The position numbers and the translations under genes are program-made. Below are positions 26,771 through 36,291 of a stretch of 64,000 bases of DNA, one piece after another. Every line of letters begins with the position of its first letter. Position 1 is the stretch's first letter. A model generated the notes under the pieces. The model did not search any database. It was given only the letters and a program-made list of their open reading frames with translations, and was not told the DNA's origin. Origin of the DNA: Citrobacter amalonaticus (lineage in GTDB: Bacteria; Pseudomonadota; Gammaproteobacteria; Enterobacterales; Enterobacteriaceae); NCBI RefSeq assembly GCF_001559075.2, contig NZ_CP014015.2, positions 4,154,001 through 4,218,000 of the forward strand. Reading direction: 5' to 3'.

Positions 26771-26811
26771 TAAATCTCACTCCAGACCCAACCTGAACAT
26801 TAAATTACGCT

Positions 26812-26827
26812 AAGTAAACGTTTGCCT
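26812..26827 (-). promoter_or_regulatory. PurR box upstream of purR
   Basis: AAGTAAACGTTTGCCT keeps the AAACGTTTGC core of the PurR consensus, about 45-55 bases before the purR ATG. With the internal box it forms the autoregulatory pair. Confidence 0.85.
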
Positions 26828-27063
26828 TTACTCATCCTGTGCCCAACATCAGGGCTGCGGCACGCCGGGAAACGACACGGAACGTCAGGAAGGGGTCAAT
26901 GGCCGGTACGCTAATCAAGTAAGCGTCGAATTTTGTCTGATCTTTACGAAAAGGGGAAGTATTAAAAGCACATATCACTCTAAATCGTGGGAGATTTTTA
27001 CACTCAAGTGTGTAAAAATGCGCTATATCACTTTTTGTGTGGGAATAAAAAGGAGAAAAGTTG

Positions 27064-27153
27064 ATGAGCACCGATCTGAAATTTTCATTAGTGACCACGT
27101 TTATTGTTCTGGCTTTAATCGTTGCGGGCGGCCTGACGGCGGCACTGCACTGA
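27064..27153 (+). CDS. ynhF: Small membrane protein YnhF
   Basis: 29 residues: MSTDLKFSLVTTFIVLALIV then AGGLTAALH. A single transmembrane helix fills most of the protein. It matches the E. coli small protein YnhF in sequence, length and position between purR and ydhP. An AAGGAGAAAAG ribosome site precedes the ATG. E. coli YnhF is a stress-responsive inner-membrane protein that keeps its formyl-Met; its function is unknown. It is too short for standard gene finders. Confidence 0.92.
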   Translation: MSTDLKFSLVTTFIVLALIVAGGLTAALH

Positions 27154-27167
27154 TCCCCCTCGGGGGA
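27154..27167 (+). terminator. Hairpin after ynhF
   Basis: TCCCCC and GGGGGA adjoin the ynhF stop and can pair. An alternative pairing with the CTCCCTCG that follows is possible. No T tract; weak evidence for termination. Confidence 0.4.
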
Positions 27168-27321
27168 GTTCCTGCTCCCTCGAACCTCCTGTCATATTGT
27201 TATTGAATCTGCAAAAGTCTTTTGTATTTTTGTTAACTTCTCTTTTTTTGTGATTGATGTCATGCTTTTGACTCTTAGTTAAGCATCGCGCCCTGTCGCG
27301 AAGAGCCGGAGTCATCACTGC

Positions 27322-28488
27322 ATGAAAATTAATTATCCGTTACTGGCGCTGGCCATCGGCGCGTTCGGCATCGGTACCACCGAATTCTCGCCAATGGGTC
27401 TGCTGCCCGTCATCGCGCGTGGCGTTGATGTGTCCATCCCTGCGGCAGGTATGCTGATTAGCGCTTATGCGGTAGGCGTGATGGTCGGCGCGCCGCTGAT
27501 GACGCTGTTGCTGTCACATCGCGGACGCCGTAATGCGCTCATTTTTCTGATGGCTATTTTTACGCTCGGTAACGTGCTCTCGGCGATTTCGCCGGATTAC
27601 ACCACGCTGATGTTGTCACGTATTTTAACCAGCCTTAACCACGGCGCATTCTTTGGCCTGGGTTCGGTGGTGGCGGCAAGCGTGGTGCCGAAGCACAAAC
27701 AGGCGAGCGCCGTTGCCACTATGTTTATGGGGCTGACCATCGCCAATATCGGCGGTGTGCCGGCGGCGACCTGGCTGGGTGAAACCATCGGCTGGCGGAT
27801 GTCGTTCATGGCGACGGCGGGGCTGGGCGTTATCTCGATGCTGAGTCTCTTCTTCTCATTGCCAAAAGGCGGTGCCGGGGCGCGTCCGGAAGTGAAAAAA
27901 GAGCTGGCGGTGCTGATGCGTCCTCAGGTGCTCTCGGCGCTGCTGACCACCGTACTGGGGGCGGGCGCCATGTTCACGCTCTATACCTATATTTCACCTG
28001 TTCTGCAAAGCATCACCCATGCGACGCCGGCTTTTGTGACCGGGATGCTGGTTCTGATCGGTGTGGGTTTCTCCATTGGCAACTACCTTGGCGGAAAACT
28101 GGCCGATCGCTCGGTTAACGGCACGCTGAAGGGATTTTTGCTGCTGCTGATGGTGATTATGCTGGCGATCCCATTCCTGGCTCAGAATGAACTGGGCGCG
28201 GCGGTCAGCATGGTGGTCTGGGGGGCAGCGACCTTTGCGGTCGTCCCACCGTTACAAATGCGCGTCATGCGTGTGGCTCATGAAGCGCCGGGTCTCTCAT
28301 CTTCCGTGAACATTGGTGCATTTAACCTTGGAAATGCGCTGGGTGCTGCGGCGGGCGGAGCCGTTATTTCAGGCGGGTTGGGCTACAGTTTTGTTCCGGT
28401 GATGGGGGCGATTGTGGCGGGTATGGCGCTGCTGCTGGTGTTTGTCTCGGCGAGAAAACAACCCGACCAGGTGTGTGTCGCCAGTTAA
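27322..28488 (+). CDS. ydhP: MFS transporter YdhP
   Basis: 388 residues, twelve predicted helices, in the DHA1 efflux branch that includes arabinose exporter relatives (AraJ type). Motif-like segments are GTTEFSPMGLLPVIA in helix 1, LLLSHRGRRNALIF in the loop after helix 2, and SLNHGAFFGLGSVVAA in helix 4. E. coli YdhP is 389 residues with unknown substrate. Single gene, convergent with sodB across a shared hairpin. Confidence 0.93.
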   Translation: MKINYPLLALAIGAFGIGTTEFSPMGLLPVIARGVDVSIPAAGMLISAYAVGVMVGAPLMTLLLSHRGRRNALIFLMAIFTLGNVLSAISPDYTTLMLSRILTSLNHGAFFGLGSVVAASVVPKHKQASAVATMFMGLTIANIGGVPAATWLGETIGWRMSFMATAGLGVISMLSLFFSLPKGGAGARPEVKKELAVLMRPQVLSALLTTVLGAGAMFTLYTYISPVLQSITHATPAFVTGMLVLIGVGFSIGNYLGGKLADRSVNGTLKGFLLLLMVIMLAIPFLAQNELGAAVSMVVWGAATFAVVPPLQMRVMRVAHEAPGLSSSVNIGAFNLGNALGAAAGGAVISGGLGYSFVPVMGAIVAGMALLLVFVSARKQPDQVCVAS

Positions 28489-28495
28489 CGGCAGG

Positions 28496-28527
28496 ACAAA
28501 AACGCAGAAGGGAGTCCCTTCTGCGTT
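28496..28527 (-). terminator. Terminator between ydhP and sodB
   Basis: AACGCAGAAGGG and CCCTTCTGCGTT form a perfect 12-bp stem with a 3-base loop. On the sodB strand it is followed directly by TTTTTG, giving a strong terminator; on the ydhP strand the T content is lower. Confidence 0.88.
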
Positions 28528-28534
28528 ATCACTT

Positions 28535-29116
28535 TTACGCAGCGAAGTTCTTCGCCACAAACTCCCAGTTTACCAGCGCCCAGAAGTGTTCCAGGTAGCC
28601 AGGACGCGCATTGCGATAGTCAATGTAGTACGCATGCTCCCATACGTCGACGGTCATCAGCGGCGTGGCGTCGGTGGTCAACGGCGTGCCGGCGTTGGAG
28701 GTTGAAACGATAGCCAGTTTGCCATCTTTTCCTTTTACCAGCCAGGTCCAGCCAGAGCCGAAGTTTTTGATCGCCGCGTCGGTAAACTGTGCTTTGAACT
28801 CAGCAAAGCTGCCAAAAGAGGCGGCAATCGCGTCAGCCAGTTTGCCGGTTGGCTCGCCACCTGCATTCGGGGCCAGGCAGTTCCAGTAGAACGTGTGGTT
28901 CCAGACCTGAGCCGCGTTATTGAACACGCCGCCTTCCGAGCTGCGTACGATCTCTTCCAGCGATTTTCCTTCAAAGGCGGTGCCTTTAATCAGGTTGTTC
29001 AGGTTGGTGACATAGGTCTGATGGTGTTTGCCATAGTGATATTCCAGCGTCTCGGCGGAAATGTGCGGCGCAAGCGCATCTTTGGCATACGGTAGTGCAG
29101 GTAATTCGAACGACAT
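28535..29116 (-). CDS. sodB: Iron superoxide dismutase
   Basis: 193 residues, the E. coli SodB length. Converts superoxide to oxygen and hydrogen peroxide in the cytoplasm. Start MSFELPALPYAKDAL has a strong GGAGAG ribosome site; a longer in-frame extension is untranslated leader. Metal ligands are His27 (YHYGKHH), the His of AAQVWNHTFYW, Asp157 and His161 (DVWEHAYY). The Fe-type signature is the Gln of the AAQVWNHTFYW region. The leader keeps a hairpin and AT-rich start region like those targeted by RyhB under iron limitation in E. coli. Confidence 0.97.
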   Translation of the reverse strand: MSFELPALPYAKDALAPHISAETLEYHYGKHHQTYVTNLNNLIKGTAFEGKSLEEIVRSSEGGVFNNAAQVWNHTFYWNCLAPNAGGEPTGKLADAIAASFGSFAEFKAQFTDAAIKNFGSGWTWLVKGKDGKLAIVSTSNAGTPLTTDATPLMTVDVWEHAYYIDYRNARPGYLEHFWALVNWEFVAKNFAA

Positions 29117-29146
29117 TGCTTCTCTCCTTATTATTAATAGTATTTC

Positions 29147-29166
29147 GCGCAATAACCTTATTGTGC
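29147..29166 (-). promoter_or_regulatory. Leader hairpin of sodB (RyhB-responsive region)
   Basis: The reverse strand GCACAATAAGGTTATTGCGC folds through CAATAA/TTATTG just upstream of the A/T-rich stretch and GGAGAG site of sodB. E. coli sodB has the same leader layout, where Hfq binds the AU-rich part and RyhB pairs around the start codon. Confidence 0.6.
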
Positions 29167-29242
29167 GTAAGGATAGGGTAGCAAATTGAAAGGTGAGACA
29201 AAAGATGAACTTACCCTGTTGCGTTAACAACAGGGTAAAGTT

Positions 29243-30076
29243 TTAACGAATGGTTTTGGGCGTCATGACCCGGCGAGCGCCGACGTAGTGGCGTTGCCAG
29301 TAATCTTCGCTGAGCGACGTGATCTGGATTTCCTGACCGCTGCGTGGTGACTGGATAAATTTGCCGTTGCCGACATAAACGCCGACGTGATCGGCGGTCC
29401 CGCGCCCCTGAGTGCGGAAGAACACCAGATCGCCATTTTTTAATTCCTCACGGTCAATCGGTGCGGCATCACGCAGGTGATACATTTCATTTGCCGTGCG
29501 CGGAATACGGAATTTCACCAGATCTTTATAAGCGTAATAGACCAGACCGCTGCAATCGAAACCGGTGCGCGGCGACGTGCCTCCCCAGCGGTACGGCTTG
29601 CCAATCTGGCTCATTAGTTTATTCATCGCCGTACTGGTCGCTTTTTGCACTTTCACTTTATGCGCATCGGCAATCTTTCCTGACGCCGTGTTCTTCACTT
29701 TCACACACGTCGGCTTGTGTCCTTTGCGCGGGGTGCACTTTTCGCTCCAGCTGACAGCGGCCGTTTTCTTCGCGGTGACGGTTTTGCTTTTATGACTGGC
29801 TGTTTTGCTGGTTTTGGCAGGGGCGGTGATTTTTTTCTTAGAAGAAGAGGCGGTTCTGGTGCTGGTTTTGCTGGTCGTTTTCTTAACGGTTTTTTGACTG
29901 CTTTTATTCGTTTTTTTTGCTGTTGCCGTACTTTTCTTTTTGTTGCTGGTTTTCTTACTATCCGTAAGACCAGCCGTATCCCTGGCTTGCTTGGACGCAT
30001 GTGCCATTGGCATAAAGGGAATCGTTGTAAATAGTAAAGCACAGAGCGTGAGGGAAAGTCGGTTTATCCGCGCCAC
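29243..30076 (-). CDS. mepH: Murein DD-endopeptidase MepH
   Basis: 277 residues. Cuts D-Ala-mDAP crosslinks in peptidoglycan to allow insertion of new material. A GTG start at 30076 (MARINRLSLTLCALLF) aligns with the E. coli protein and has GAGG upstream; an ATG ten codons earlier would add a non-homologous extension. Signal peptide to about residue 28, then an unusually Lys/Ser/Thr-rich linker (about 30-125) with low-complexity KKT and TSK runs. The NlpC/P60 domain has catalytic Cys in GFDCSGLVYYAY and His in ADHVGVYVG. Slightly longer than the 271-residue E. coli form because of the linker. Confidence 0.93.
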   Translation of the reverse strand: MARINRLSLTLCALLFTTIPFMPMAHASKQARDTAGLTDSKKTSNKKKSTATAKKTNKSSQKTVKKTTSKTSTRTASSSKKKITAPAKTSKTASHKSKTVTAKKTAAVSWSEKCTPRKGHKPTCVKVKNTASGKIADAHKVKVQKATSTAMNKLMSQIGKPYRWGGTSPRTGFDCSGLVYYAYKDLVKFRIPRTANEMYHLRDAAPIDREELKNGDLVFFRTQGRGTADHVGVYVGNGKFIQSPRSGQEIQITSLSEDYWQRHYVGARRVMTPKTIR

Positions 30077-30342
30077 TGAGCATTCCTCTGTTAAGGCAGG
30101 TCGCAATCATACCTGCGTGTGATTTACAAAACCTGATGATTCTAATCTATAGAAACAGATAAAGTTAATAGCTTTTATTGTTAAAAATACGGTTTCGCTA
30201 TTGAGTGCAAAAAAAAACAGCAGCCAAAGCTAAATCTGCTTATTTAGCGCACACTTTCGGCACTGGCACTGAGGAAACCATTATTGGGAATGCAACTTAT
30301 GCGTTCAGACGATAAAATAGTAAAGCGTAATGAAAATGTTAT

Positions 30343-30371
30343 TTTCCGATGTCGCTCTGAACCGCTACAAT
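30343..30371 (+). promoter_or_regulatory. Probable grxD promoter
   Basis: TACAAT at 30366-30371 is a good -10 about 40 bases before grxD; the -35 (TTTCCG or TTTTCC near 30343) is poor. The rest of the 335-base gap between mepH and grxD is AT-rich with no ORF or clear repeat. Confidence 0.5.
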
Positions 30372-30411
30372 GTCAGACGACTGCCGTAAAAGAAGTTAAG
30401 GAAGCAAGACA

Positions 30412-30759
30412 ATGAGCACCACTATCGAAAAAATCCAGCGCCAGATCGCTGAAAACCCGATTCTCCTGTACATGAAAGGTTCTCCAAAACTGCCAAGTTG
30501 CGGCTTCTCCGCCCAGGCGGTGCAGGCACTTTCCGCCTGTGGCGAGCGTTTTGCCTATGTGGATATTCTGCAAAACCCGGATATTCGCGCAGAACTGCCG
30601 AAATACGCAAACTGGCCGACCTTCCCACAGCTGTGGGTTGACGGTGAACTGGTTGGCGGCTGCGACATTTTGATCGAAATGTACCAGCGCGGCGAACTGC
30701 AGCAGTTGATCAAAGAGACCGCTGCAAAATACAAATCTGAAGAATCAGACGCTGAGTAA
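30412..30759 (+). CDS. grxD: Monothiol glutaredoxin 4
   Basis: 115 residues, almost identical to E. coli GrxD. The active site CGFS (Cys30) marks the monothiol class that binds a [2Fe-2S] cluster with glutathione and passes it to other proteins, working with BolA-type partners and Fe-S carriers. The cis-Pro region WPTFPQLW and glutathione site GGCDILIEM are present. AGGAAG site 8 bases before the ATG. Convergent with lhr across a terminator hairpin. Confidence 0.97.
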   Translation: MSTTIEKIQRQIAENPILLYMKGSPKLPSCGFSAQAVQALSACGERFAYVDILQNPDIRAELPKYANWPTFPQLWVDGELVGGCDILIEMYQRGELQQLIKETAAKYKSEESDAE

Positions 30760-30774
30760 TCAGTAGACGGTTAA

Positions 30775-30810
30775 AGGGGAGCTTTTCCTGACTCAGGTTA
30801 AGCTCCTTTT
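30775..30810 (+). terminator. Terminator after grxD
   Basis: GGAGCTT and AAGCTCC pair across a 13-15 base loop, with flanking AAAGG/CCTTTT extension and a terminal TTTT. It lies between convergent grxD and lhr. Confidence 0.75.
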
Positions 30811-30824
30811 CATTTCTGCTCTGC

Positions 30825-33800
30825 CTATCCCCAGTCCAGCCCCTGCGGCGAACTGGAAAAACCGACTTCCCGCAGCAGGGTAAAGAGAGGGGTTTGCCGT
30901 ACTGGTTTATCGTTGACTTCCGACAGCGTGAAACGCAGTCGCGGTTCACGGCGTAAGGCGCTCGCCAGCGCCCTGAAAATCTCCGGCGAAGGCATCTCCT
31001 CATTTTCCGTCCAGATCATCATCTTTTTTCCTCCCTGAGCAAGATACAGCCGCAATTGTCCGGCGGAAATCACAACAAACGCGCCGTTACGCCGCCCGGG
31101 AACCAGAGATGACGGATGCGACGGCCACGGAAGCAGCGTTCCCCAGGGATTGGCGGGATCGTTCGCAGATAGCGCCACCGCCGTAAACGCCTGTGGTTCA
31201 GACGTCGACGACGTCAGATCGCGCAGACGATCGATAGTGTCCCGCTCGGCAAACTGTGCGCCGCCCATTCCTTCCACGAACCGCCCGCGCAGAATTCGCC
31301 CTGAATCTTCCATGCTTCGGCACAGCGTCTGCATGGCGGGAAAGCCGCCAGGGATATTCTCGGCAATCACGGCCTGGCGACCTATCACGCCGTAGCGATC
31401 GAGCATATTCTCGGCGCAGGCCAGCATCCGTTCAGTATCATTCAGCGTCTCTCGCGGCAGCAGCGACCAGCGACCGGCCAGCGCAGGCGTGGTGTAAGAA
31501 ACCGGTACGGCGACGGACGCAGGGCGCGGCGCGGCATAGGCCGGGCGTCCACGACGCATACGCGGCGAGCGTCGTGACGGCTGGCGCGATACAGCGGCCG
31601 CGCGCGACAGGCCACGCAGTGGAGCCCAGATATCGGTCGTGATATACCCTTGCCAGACCAGGCCCCAAAGCGCCTCATGCAGCGTGGCTGGCGTTATCCA
31701 CTCGTCAGCGCCGGCGTCTGCCGTACGCGTCTGAATCAACGCGCTAAGTTGCTGCGCAAACCATGCACCACCACCAGAAAGAACGTCTAAAATGGCGCGC
31801 TGTAGGTCTGAAAGCGCTTCGCTATCACCGGATGGCGGGGAAAGCGTCTCCGCCAGGTAATCTCGTAAATGCAGTACCACCCGTCCATCATCGTCGCCCA
31901 GTTTCTTTTGCCCAGACCAGATGACTTCACCCGTCGCCAGCAACTCATCGAGCATATCCGGTGAATAATCGCGGACCCGGGCAGGGAATATCTGGCTTTC
32001 CCACAACGAAGCAGACAGGCCGACTCCGGCCAGTTGTTCAATCACACGCGTGACGCCGTCACTTCCTTCCAGCGTCCCCATGGAGGAGGCCGCAAAGCGC
32101 GCCGGGCTGCCATCGGCGGATGAAATCAGCCCCTGACGTTCCAGCAACAGGCGGGTGTAGCTCGTTGCCGGAACCGGGCGGGTTGCCTCTCTTGCCGCAT
32201 GCAATGAGCGGATGCGAAGACGATGAAATACGTCCTCATTCACCCACATCGACGCTTCATCAGGCATGGATGACGAACCGGCACGCAACTGAATGAGCAC
32301 TCCTTCATCGCGCAACTGACGCAGCTGATCGTCGATGACGGCCACCCCCAATCCGAACGTCTGTGCAATCCGGGTGCGAGTAAACAGCGTGTGGGTACGG
32401 CTAAAGCGCAGGAAGAGATCGCGCAACGGCGTGTTCACCGGATGCAGCCATGCCGGTGAAATCGTCGCAGGCAGGCGAACGCCCAGCGCATCACGAAGCC
32501 TGGCCGCATCATCCATGCAGGCCATCTGCGGCGTGTCCGCGATAACAACCGGGAAAATACGTTTTTCAGCGGACAGATCATCGAGCCATGTCCTGATGTC
32601 GGCGATCGTTCCCTCATGTCTGGCGGCAATATCCTCGACGGTCATTGGCCCCAGTTCGCGCAGTAAATCGTAAACGCCTTCCATCCCCTGGGCTTTTCTG
32701 CCCGCCGCGAATCGCTGAAGTTCATCTTCAACCTGGCGGATAATCTCCGGGTCAAGCAATTCCAGCGGATCGCCCTGGCCCAACAGGTTGCCCAGCAGTT
32801 CGCTGTCCAGCGCCAGAACAGAAGCCCGACGCTCCGCCAGCGGCGCATCGGTGGCGTACATAAATTCGGCGACATAGCCGAAGAGCAGATCGGTGGCGAA
32901 CGGTGAGGGGGCGGGTGTGGTCACTTCAGAAATCTGGATCTCGCCGGTGTTCAACCGACGTATGACCTGCTCCAGCGCGTCGAGATCGTAAACGTCCTGG
33001 AGGCACTCACGCGCCGTTTCCAGAATAATGGGAAAATCAGGATAGCCCGCCGCGATTTCCAGAAGCTGACTTGCGCGCAGGCGCTGCTGCCAGAGCGGGG
33101 AACGACGCCCTGGCGTACGACCCGGCATCAGCAGAGCGCGGGCGGCGCATTCTCTGAAGCGGGCGGCAAACAGCGCCGTGCTACTGACGGCTTCCCGGAC
33201 AATGCGAAGCAGTTTTTCCGGGTCAAACAGGAAAATAGCGGCATCGGGCAGTTTCCCATCGCTGTCCGGTATACGGGCGACAATCCCGTCATCACTGGCG
33301 ACAATCGACGCGTCAGCTCCCCACTGCGCATGGAGACGTCCGGCAATCGCCAGTGCCCAGGGCGCGTGTACCCGACGACCATAGGGTGAATGCAGAATAA
33401 CCCGCCAGTCACCCATTTCATCGCGGCAGCGCTCAAGCACCAGATGGCGACTCCAGGGGAGCACGCCCGTGGCATTTTTTTGATCGTCAATTAACCCTTT
33501 GATATTCGAAAGAACATTGTCATCGCGCAGTCGAGGGGAGAGCCGGAGTCCAGCGTTGTCATCGGACATCGTATGGATAAAATCACCAATGCGTTCACCC
33601 AGTTCCGCCGGGCGACCGACGCCTTCGCCGCGCCAGAACGGGAGTCTGGCCGAGCGTCCGGGCGCAGGGACAACGATAACCTGATCGCGGGTGATTTGTT
33701 GAATACGCCACGAGGTGGCGCCAAGCGTGATGATGTCGTTGACGCGTGACTCGTACACCATTTCTTCATCCAGTTCGCCCACGCGACGCGATCCGGCTTG

Positions 33801-35498
33801 CTCATCTCCTTCGGGAAGCAGCACGCTGAACATGCCACGGTCCGGAATGGTACCGCCGCTGGTTACCGCCAGAAGCTGTGCGCCGGGACGGGCCGTTAAT
33901 AATCCGGTTTCGCGGTTCCAGATTATACGCGGTCGGAAGACGGCAAAATCGCCAGAGGGATAGCGCCCTGCCAGCATATCCAGCGTGGCGTCAAATGCGC
34001 TTCTCGGCAAATCTTTCCACGGTGAAGCCCGGCGGACGAGGGCATACCAGTCATCAACATTGACCGGATCCATCGATACGGCGGCAACGGTCTGTTGCGC
34101 CAGAATATCCAGCGGGTTGCGTGGCGGCGTCAGCGTTTCCAGTTGTCCGGCGTACATACACTCGACAATGACGGCAGAGTCAATCAGATCCCGACGGGTC
34201 CTTGGGTAGAACAGCCCCTTTGATACCCCGCCGACCTGGTGACTGGCGCGCCCGATGCGCTGCAGGCCGCTGGCGACAGAAAGGGGCGTCGCCACCTGAA
34301 TCACCAGATCAACCGCCCCCATGTCGATCCCCAGTTCCAGACTGGAGGTCGCCACCACGCAGCGAAGTTCGCCGGATTTCAGCGCATGCTCGGTGACGGC
34401 ACGTTGCTCTTTGGACACCGAACCATGATGCGAACGGGCAATGTATTCTGCGGCGTCCTGCGCCCGATTACTGGTGGACCCGGTTAGCGAGTCGAAGTGC
34501 ACCGGCTCTACCTGCGGTTGCGGCAACGGTTGTCGTCGCGAGAGATACAATTCGTTCAGGCGGGCCGTCAGTTTTTCCGCCAGCCCACGCGAGTTGGTGA
34601 AAACAATGGTGGAACGATGGCTAAGGATTTGATCGAGAATACCGGATTCAATGCGCGGCCAGATGGAACCTTCTCTGCCCTTGTGAATGGCCTCGCCGCT
34701 GTCGTTATTGTCCGCTAAGACGTCATCAAGATTGACGGCAGGAGCGACGATGTGGATATCCGGGTGACGGGTAGAGGGCGGATTGATAACAGTAACCGGA
34801 CGATCGCCGCCCAGAAAAGCGGCAACGGCTGTAACAGAACGCACGGTCGCCGACAGACCAATGCGCTGCGCCGACGTTGCCAGAAGCGTATCCAGTCGTT
34901 CAAGACTCAGCGCGAGGTGCGCGCCGCGCTTTGTGCCCGCTACCGCGTGCACTTCATCGACAATCACCGTTTCAACGCCGCGCAGCGTCTCTCTGGCGCG
35001 GGAGGTGAGCATCAGATAAAGCGACTCCGGCGTGGTGATCAGAATATCGGGTGGGTGACGACTCAGCTTCGCGCGCTCCTGAGGCGGCGTATCACCGGTG
35101 CGGATCCCAACCCGAATAGCCACCTCTGGCGAGCCAGATTTCTTCCGTTCTTCGCTAATCCCCTGCAAGGGAATTTGCAGGTTGCGCTGGACATCCGTAC
35201 CCAGGGCTTTTATCGGGGAAATATAGAGAATTCGGGTGACTTTCTTTTCTTTGCCGGAGGGGGACGTGGCGTGTGCAGCCTCGCCTTCACGAAACAGGCG
35301 ATCCAGGGCATAGAGAAAGGCGGCAAGGGTTTTCCCCGAACCGGTCGGGGCAATCACCAGCGCGTGCTGATTCGCTGCCGTCACGGCCCACGTTTGCGAT
35401 TGCACCGGCGTGGGGTGCTGAAATGCCGACGTAAACCAGTCGCGGGTTGCCTGTGAGAAAATATCCGGCAGCGGAGGCGGCGCATTTTTTGCTGACAT
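30825..35498 (-). CDS. lhr: Large ATP-dependent helicase Lhr
   Basis: 1557 residues, slightly longer than E. coli Lhr (1538). A 3'-to-5' superfamily 2 helicase linked to DNA repair. The N-terminal motor shows Q-motif/Walker A (PTGSGKT near residue 50), DEVH box (VIVDEVHAV), SAT motif (GLSATVRS) and motif VI (QRIGRASHQ). A winged-helix and Lhr core domain follow (to about residue 900). The long C-terminal region of HTH_42-type winged helices ends FSSSPQGLDWG as in E. coli. Intact over its whole length. Upstream of it on the same strand is rnt. Confidence 0.97.
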   Translation of the reverse strand: MSAKNAPPPLPDIFSQATRDWFTSAFQHPTPVQSQTWAVTAANQHALVIAPTGSGKTLAAFLYALDRLFREGEAAHATSPSGKEKKVTRILYISPIKALGTDVQRNLQIPLQGISEERKKSGSPEVAIRVGIRTGDTPPQERAKLSRHPPDILITTPESLYLMLTSRARETLRGVETVIVDEVHAVAGTKRGAHLALSLERLDTLLATSAQRIGLSATVRSVTAVAAFLGGDRPVTVINPPSTRHPDIHIVAPAVNLDDVLADNNDSGEAIHKGREGSIWPRIESGILDQILSHRSTIVFTNSRGLAEKLTARLNELYLSRRQPLPQPQVEPVHFDSLTGSTSNRAQDAAEYIARSHHGSVSKEQRAVTEHALKSGELRCVVATSSLELGIDMGAVDLVIQVATPLSVASGLQRIGRASHQVGGVSKGLFYPRTRRDLIDSAVIVECMYAGQLETLTPPRNPLDILAQQTVAAVSMDPVNVDDWYALVRRASPWKDLPRSAFDATLDMLAGRYPSGDFAVFRPRIIWNRETGLLTARPGAQLLAVTSGGTIPDRGMFSVLLPEGDEQAGSRRVGELDEEMVYESRVNDIITLGATSWRIQQITRDQVIVVPAPGRSARLPFWRGEGVGRPAELGERIGDFIHTMSDDNAGLRLSPRLRDDNVLSNIKGLIDDQKNATGVLPWSRHLVLERCRDEMGDWRVILHSPYGRRVHAPWALAIAGRLHAQWGADASIVASDDGIVARIPDSDGKLPDAAIFLFDPEKLLRIVREAVSSTALFAARFRECAARALLMPGRTPGRRSPLWQQRLRASQLLEIAAGYPDFPIILETARECLQDVYDLDALEQVIRRLNTGEIQISEVTTPAPSPFATDLLFGYVAEFMYATDAPLAERRASVLALDSELLGNLLGQGDPLELLDPEIIRQVEDELQRFAAGRKAQGMEGVYDLLRELGPMTVEDIAARHEGTIADIRTWLDDLSAEKRIFPVVIADTPQMACMDDAARLRDALGVRLPATISPAWLHPVNTPLRDLFLRFSRTHTLFTRTRIAQTFGLGVAVIDDQLRQLRDEGVLIQLRAGSSSMPDEASMWVNEDVFHRLRIRSLHAAREATRPVPATSYTRLLLERQGLISSADGSPARFAASSMGTLEGSDGVTRVIEQLAGVGLSASLWESQIFPARVRDYSPDMLDELLATGEVIWSGQKKLGDDDGRVVLHLRDYLAETLSPPSGDSEALSDLQRAILDVLSGGGAWFAQQLSALIQTRTADAGADEWITPATLHEALWGLVWQGYITTDIWAPLRGLSRAAAVSRQPSRRSPRMRRGRPAYAAPRPASVAVPVSYTTPALAGRWSLLPRETLNDTERMLACAENMLDRYGVIGRQAVIAENIPGGFPAMQTLCRSMEDSGRILRGRFVEGMGGAQFAERDTIDRLRDLTSSTSEPQAFTAVALSANDPANPWGTLLPWPSHPSSLVPGRRNGAFVVISAGQLRLYLAQGGKKMMIWTENEEMPSPEIFRALASALRREPRLRFTLSEVNDKPVRQTPLFTLLREVGFSSSPQGLDWG

Positions 35499-35643
35499 GT
35501 TCCCTGTCCCTTTTGCGGTGTTGGCGAATCAAGACCTTTTTACAGAATAGCGGGAAATGCGCAGGGTGTATTGATACTGGTCAAACATACAGTATAGATG
35601 AAGGGGGGAGCGACCTGATAACCGACGTTATCAGGTCACCCAA

Positions 35644-36291
35644 TCAGGCTTCTTCTGGCAGAGGTAACGGCCAGCCGCCCAGGCGCTTCCAGCGGTTGAC
35701 GATTTCACAAAACAGCACGGCGGTGCGCTCAGTATCGTACAGCGCTGAGTGCGCCTGGGTACCGTCAAACTCCATACCTGCCGCCAGACACGCTTTGGAG
35801 AGCACCGTTTGTCCCAGCGCCAGTCCGCTCATAGCGGCAGTATCAAACGTCACGAACGGATGGAACGGGTTGCGCTTGAGCGACGCCCGCTCAGCGGCGG
35901 CCATCATAAAGCTATGATCGAATGTCGCATTATGGGCAACCATGATGGCGCGACTGCAGCCGCTGTCTTTAATGCCTTTGCGAACCATTTTGAAAATGGC
36001 ATGCAGGGCGTCATATTCACTCACCGCACCGCGCAGCGGGTTGGAAGGGTCGATACCGTTAAACGCCAGTGCTTCAGGCTGCAAATTCGCGCCCTCAAAC
36101 GGTTCGACGTGGAATTGCAGCGTGCTGTCCGGCATCAGCCAGCCTTGTTCATCCATTTTCAGCGTGATAGCGGCTATCTCAAGCAGCGCATCGGTTTTGG
36201 CGTTAAATCCAGCCGTTTCGACATCAATGACGACAGGATAAAAACCACGAAAACGGTCGCACAGACCGGTAAGTTGAGCGTTATCGGACAT
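35644..36291 (-). CDS. rnt: Ribonuclease T
   Basis: 215 residues. A DEDDh 3'-to-5' exoribonuclease that trims the CCA end of tRNA and matures 5S and 23S rRNA; it also acts on single-stranded DNA. Catalytic residues are visible: Asp23 and Glu25 in VVIDVETAGF, the Asp of AHNATFDHSF, and His181 and Asp186 in AHSALYDTER. In E. coli gloA lies directly upstream of rnt; here the fimbrial operon has entered that junction. Confidence 0.97.
   Translation of the reverse strand: MSDNAQLTGLCDRFRGFYPVVIDVETAGFNAKTDALLEIAAITLKMDEQGWLMPDSTLQFHVEPFEGANLQPEALAFNGIDPSNPLRGAVSEYDALHAIFKMVRKGIKDSGCSRAIMVAHNATFDHSFMMAAAERASLKRNPFHPFVTFDTAAMSGLALGQTVLSKACLAAGMEFDGTQAHSALYDTERTAVLFCEIVNRWKRLGGWPLPLPEEA

Noticed and set aside
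26832..27098. An 88-codon minus-strand frame between purR and ynhF
   Set aside because: It covers the purR/ynhF promoter region and the start of ynhF in antisense and has no ribosome site or family resemblance.
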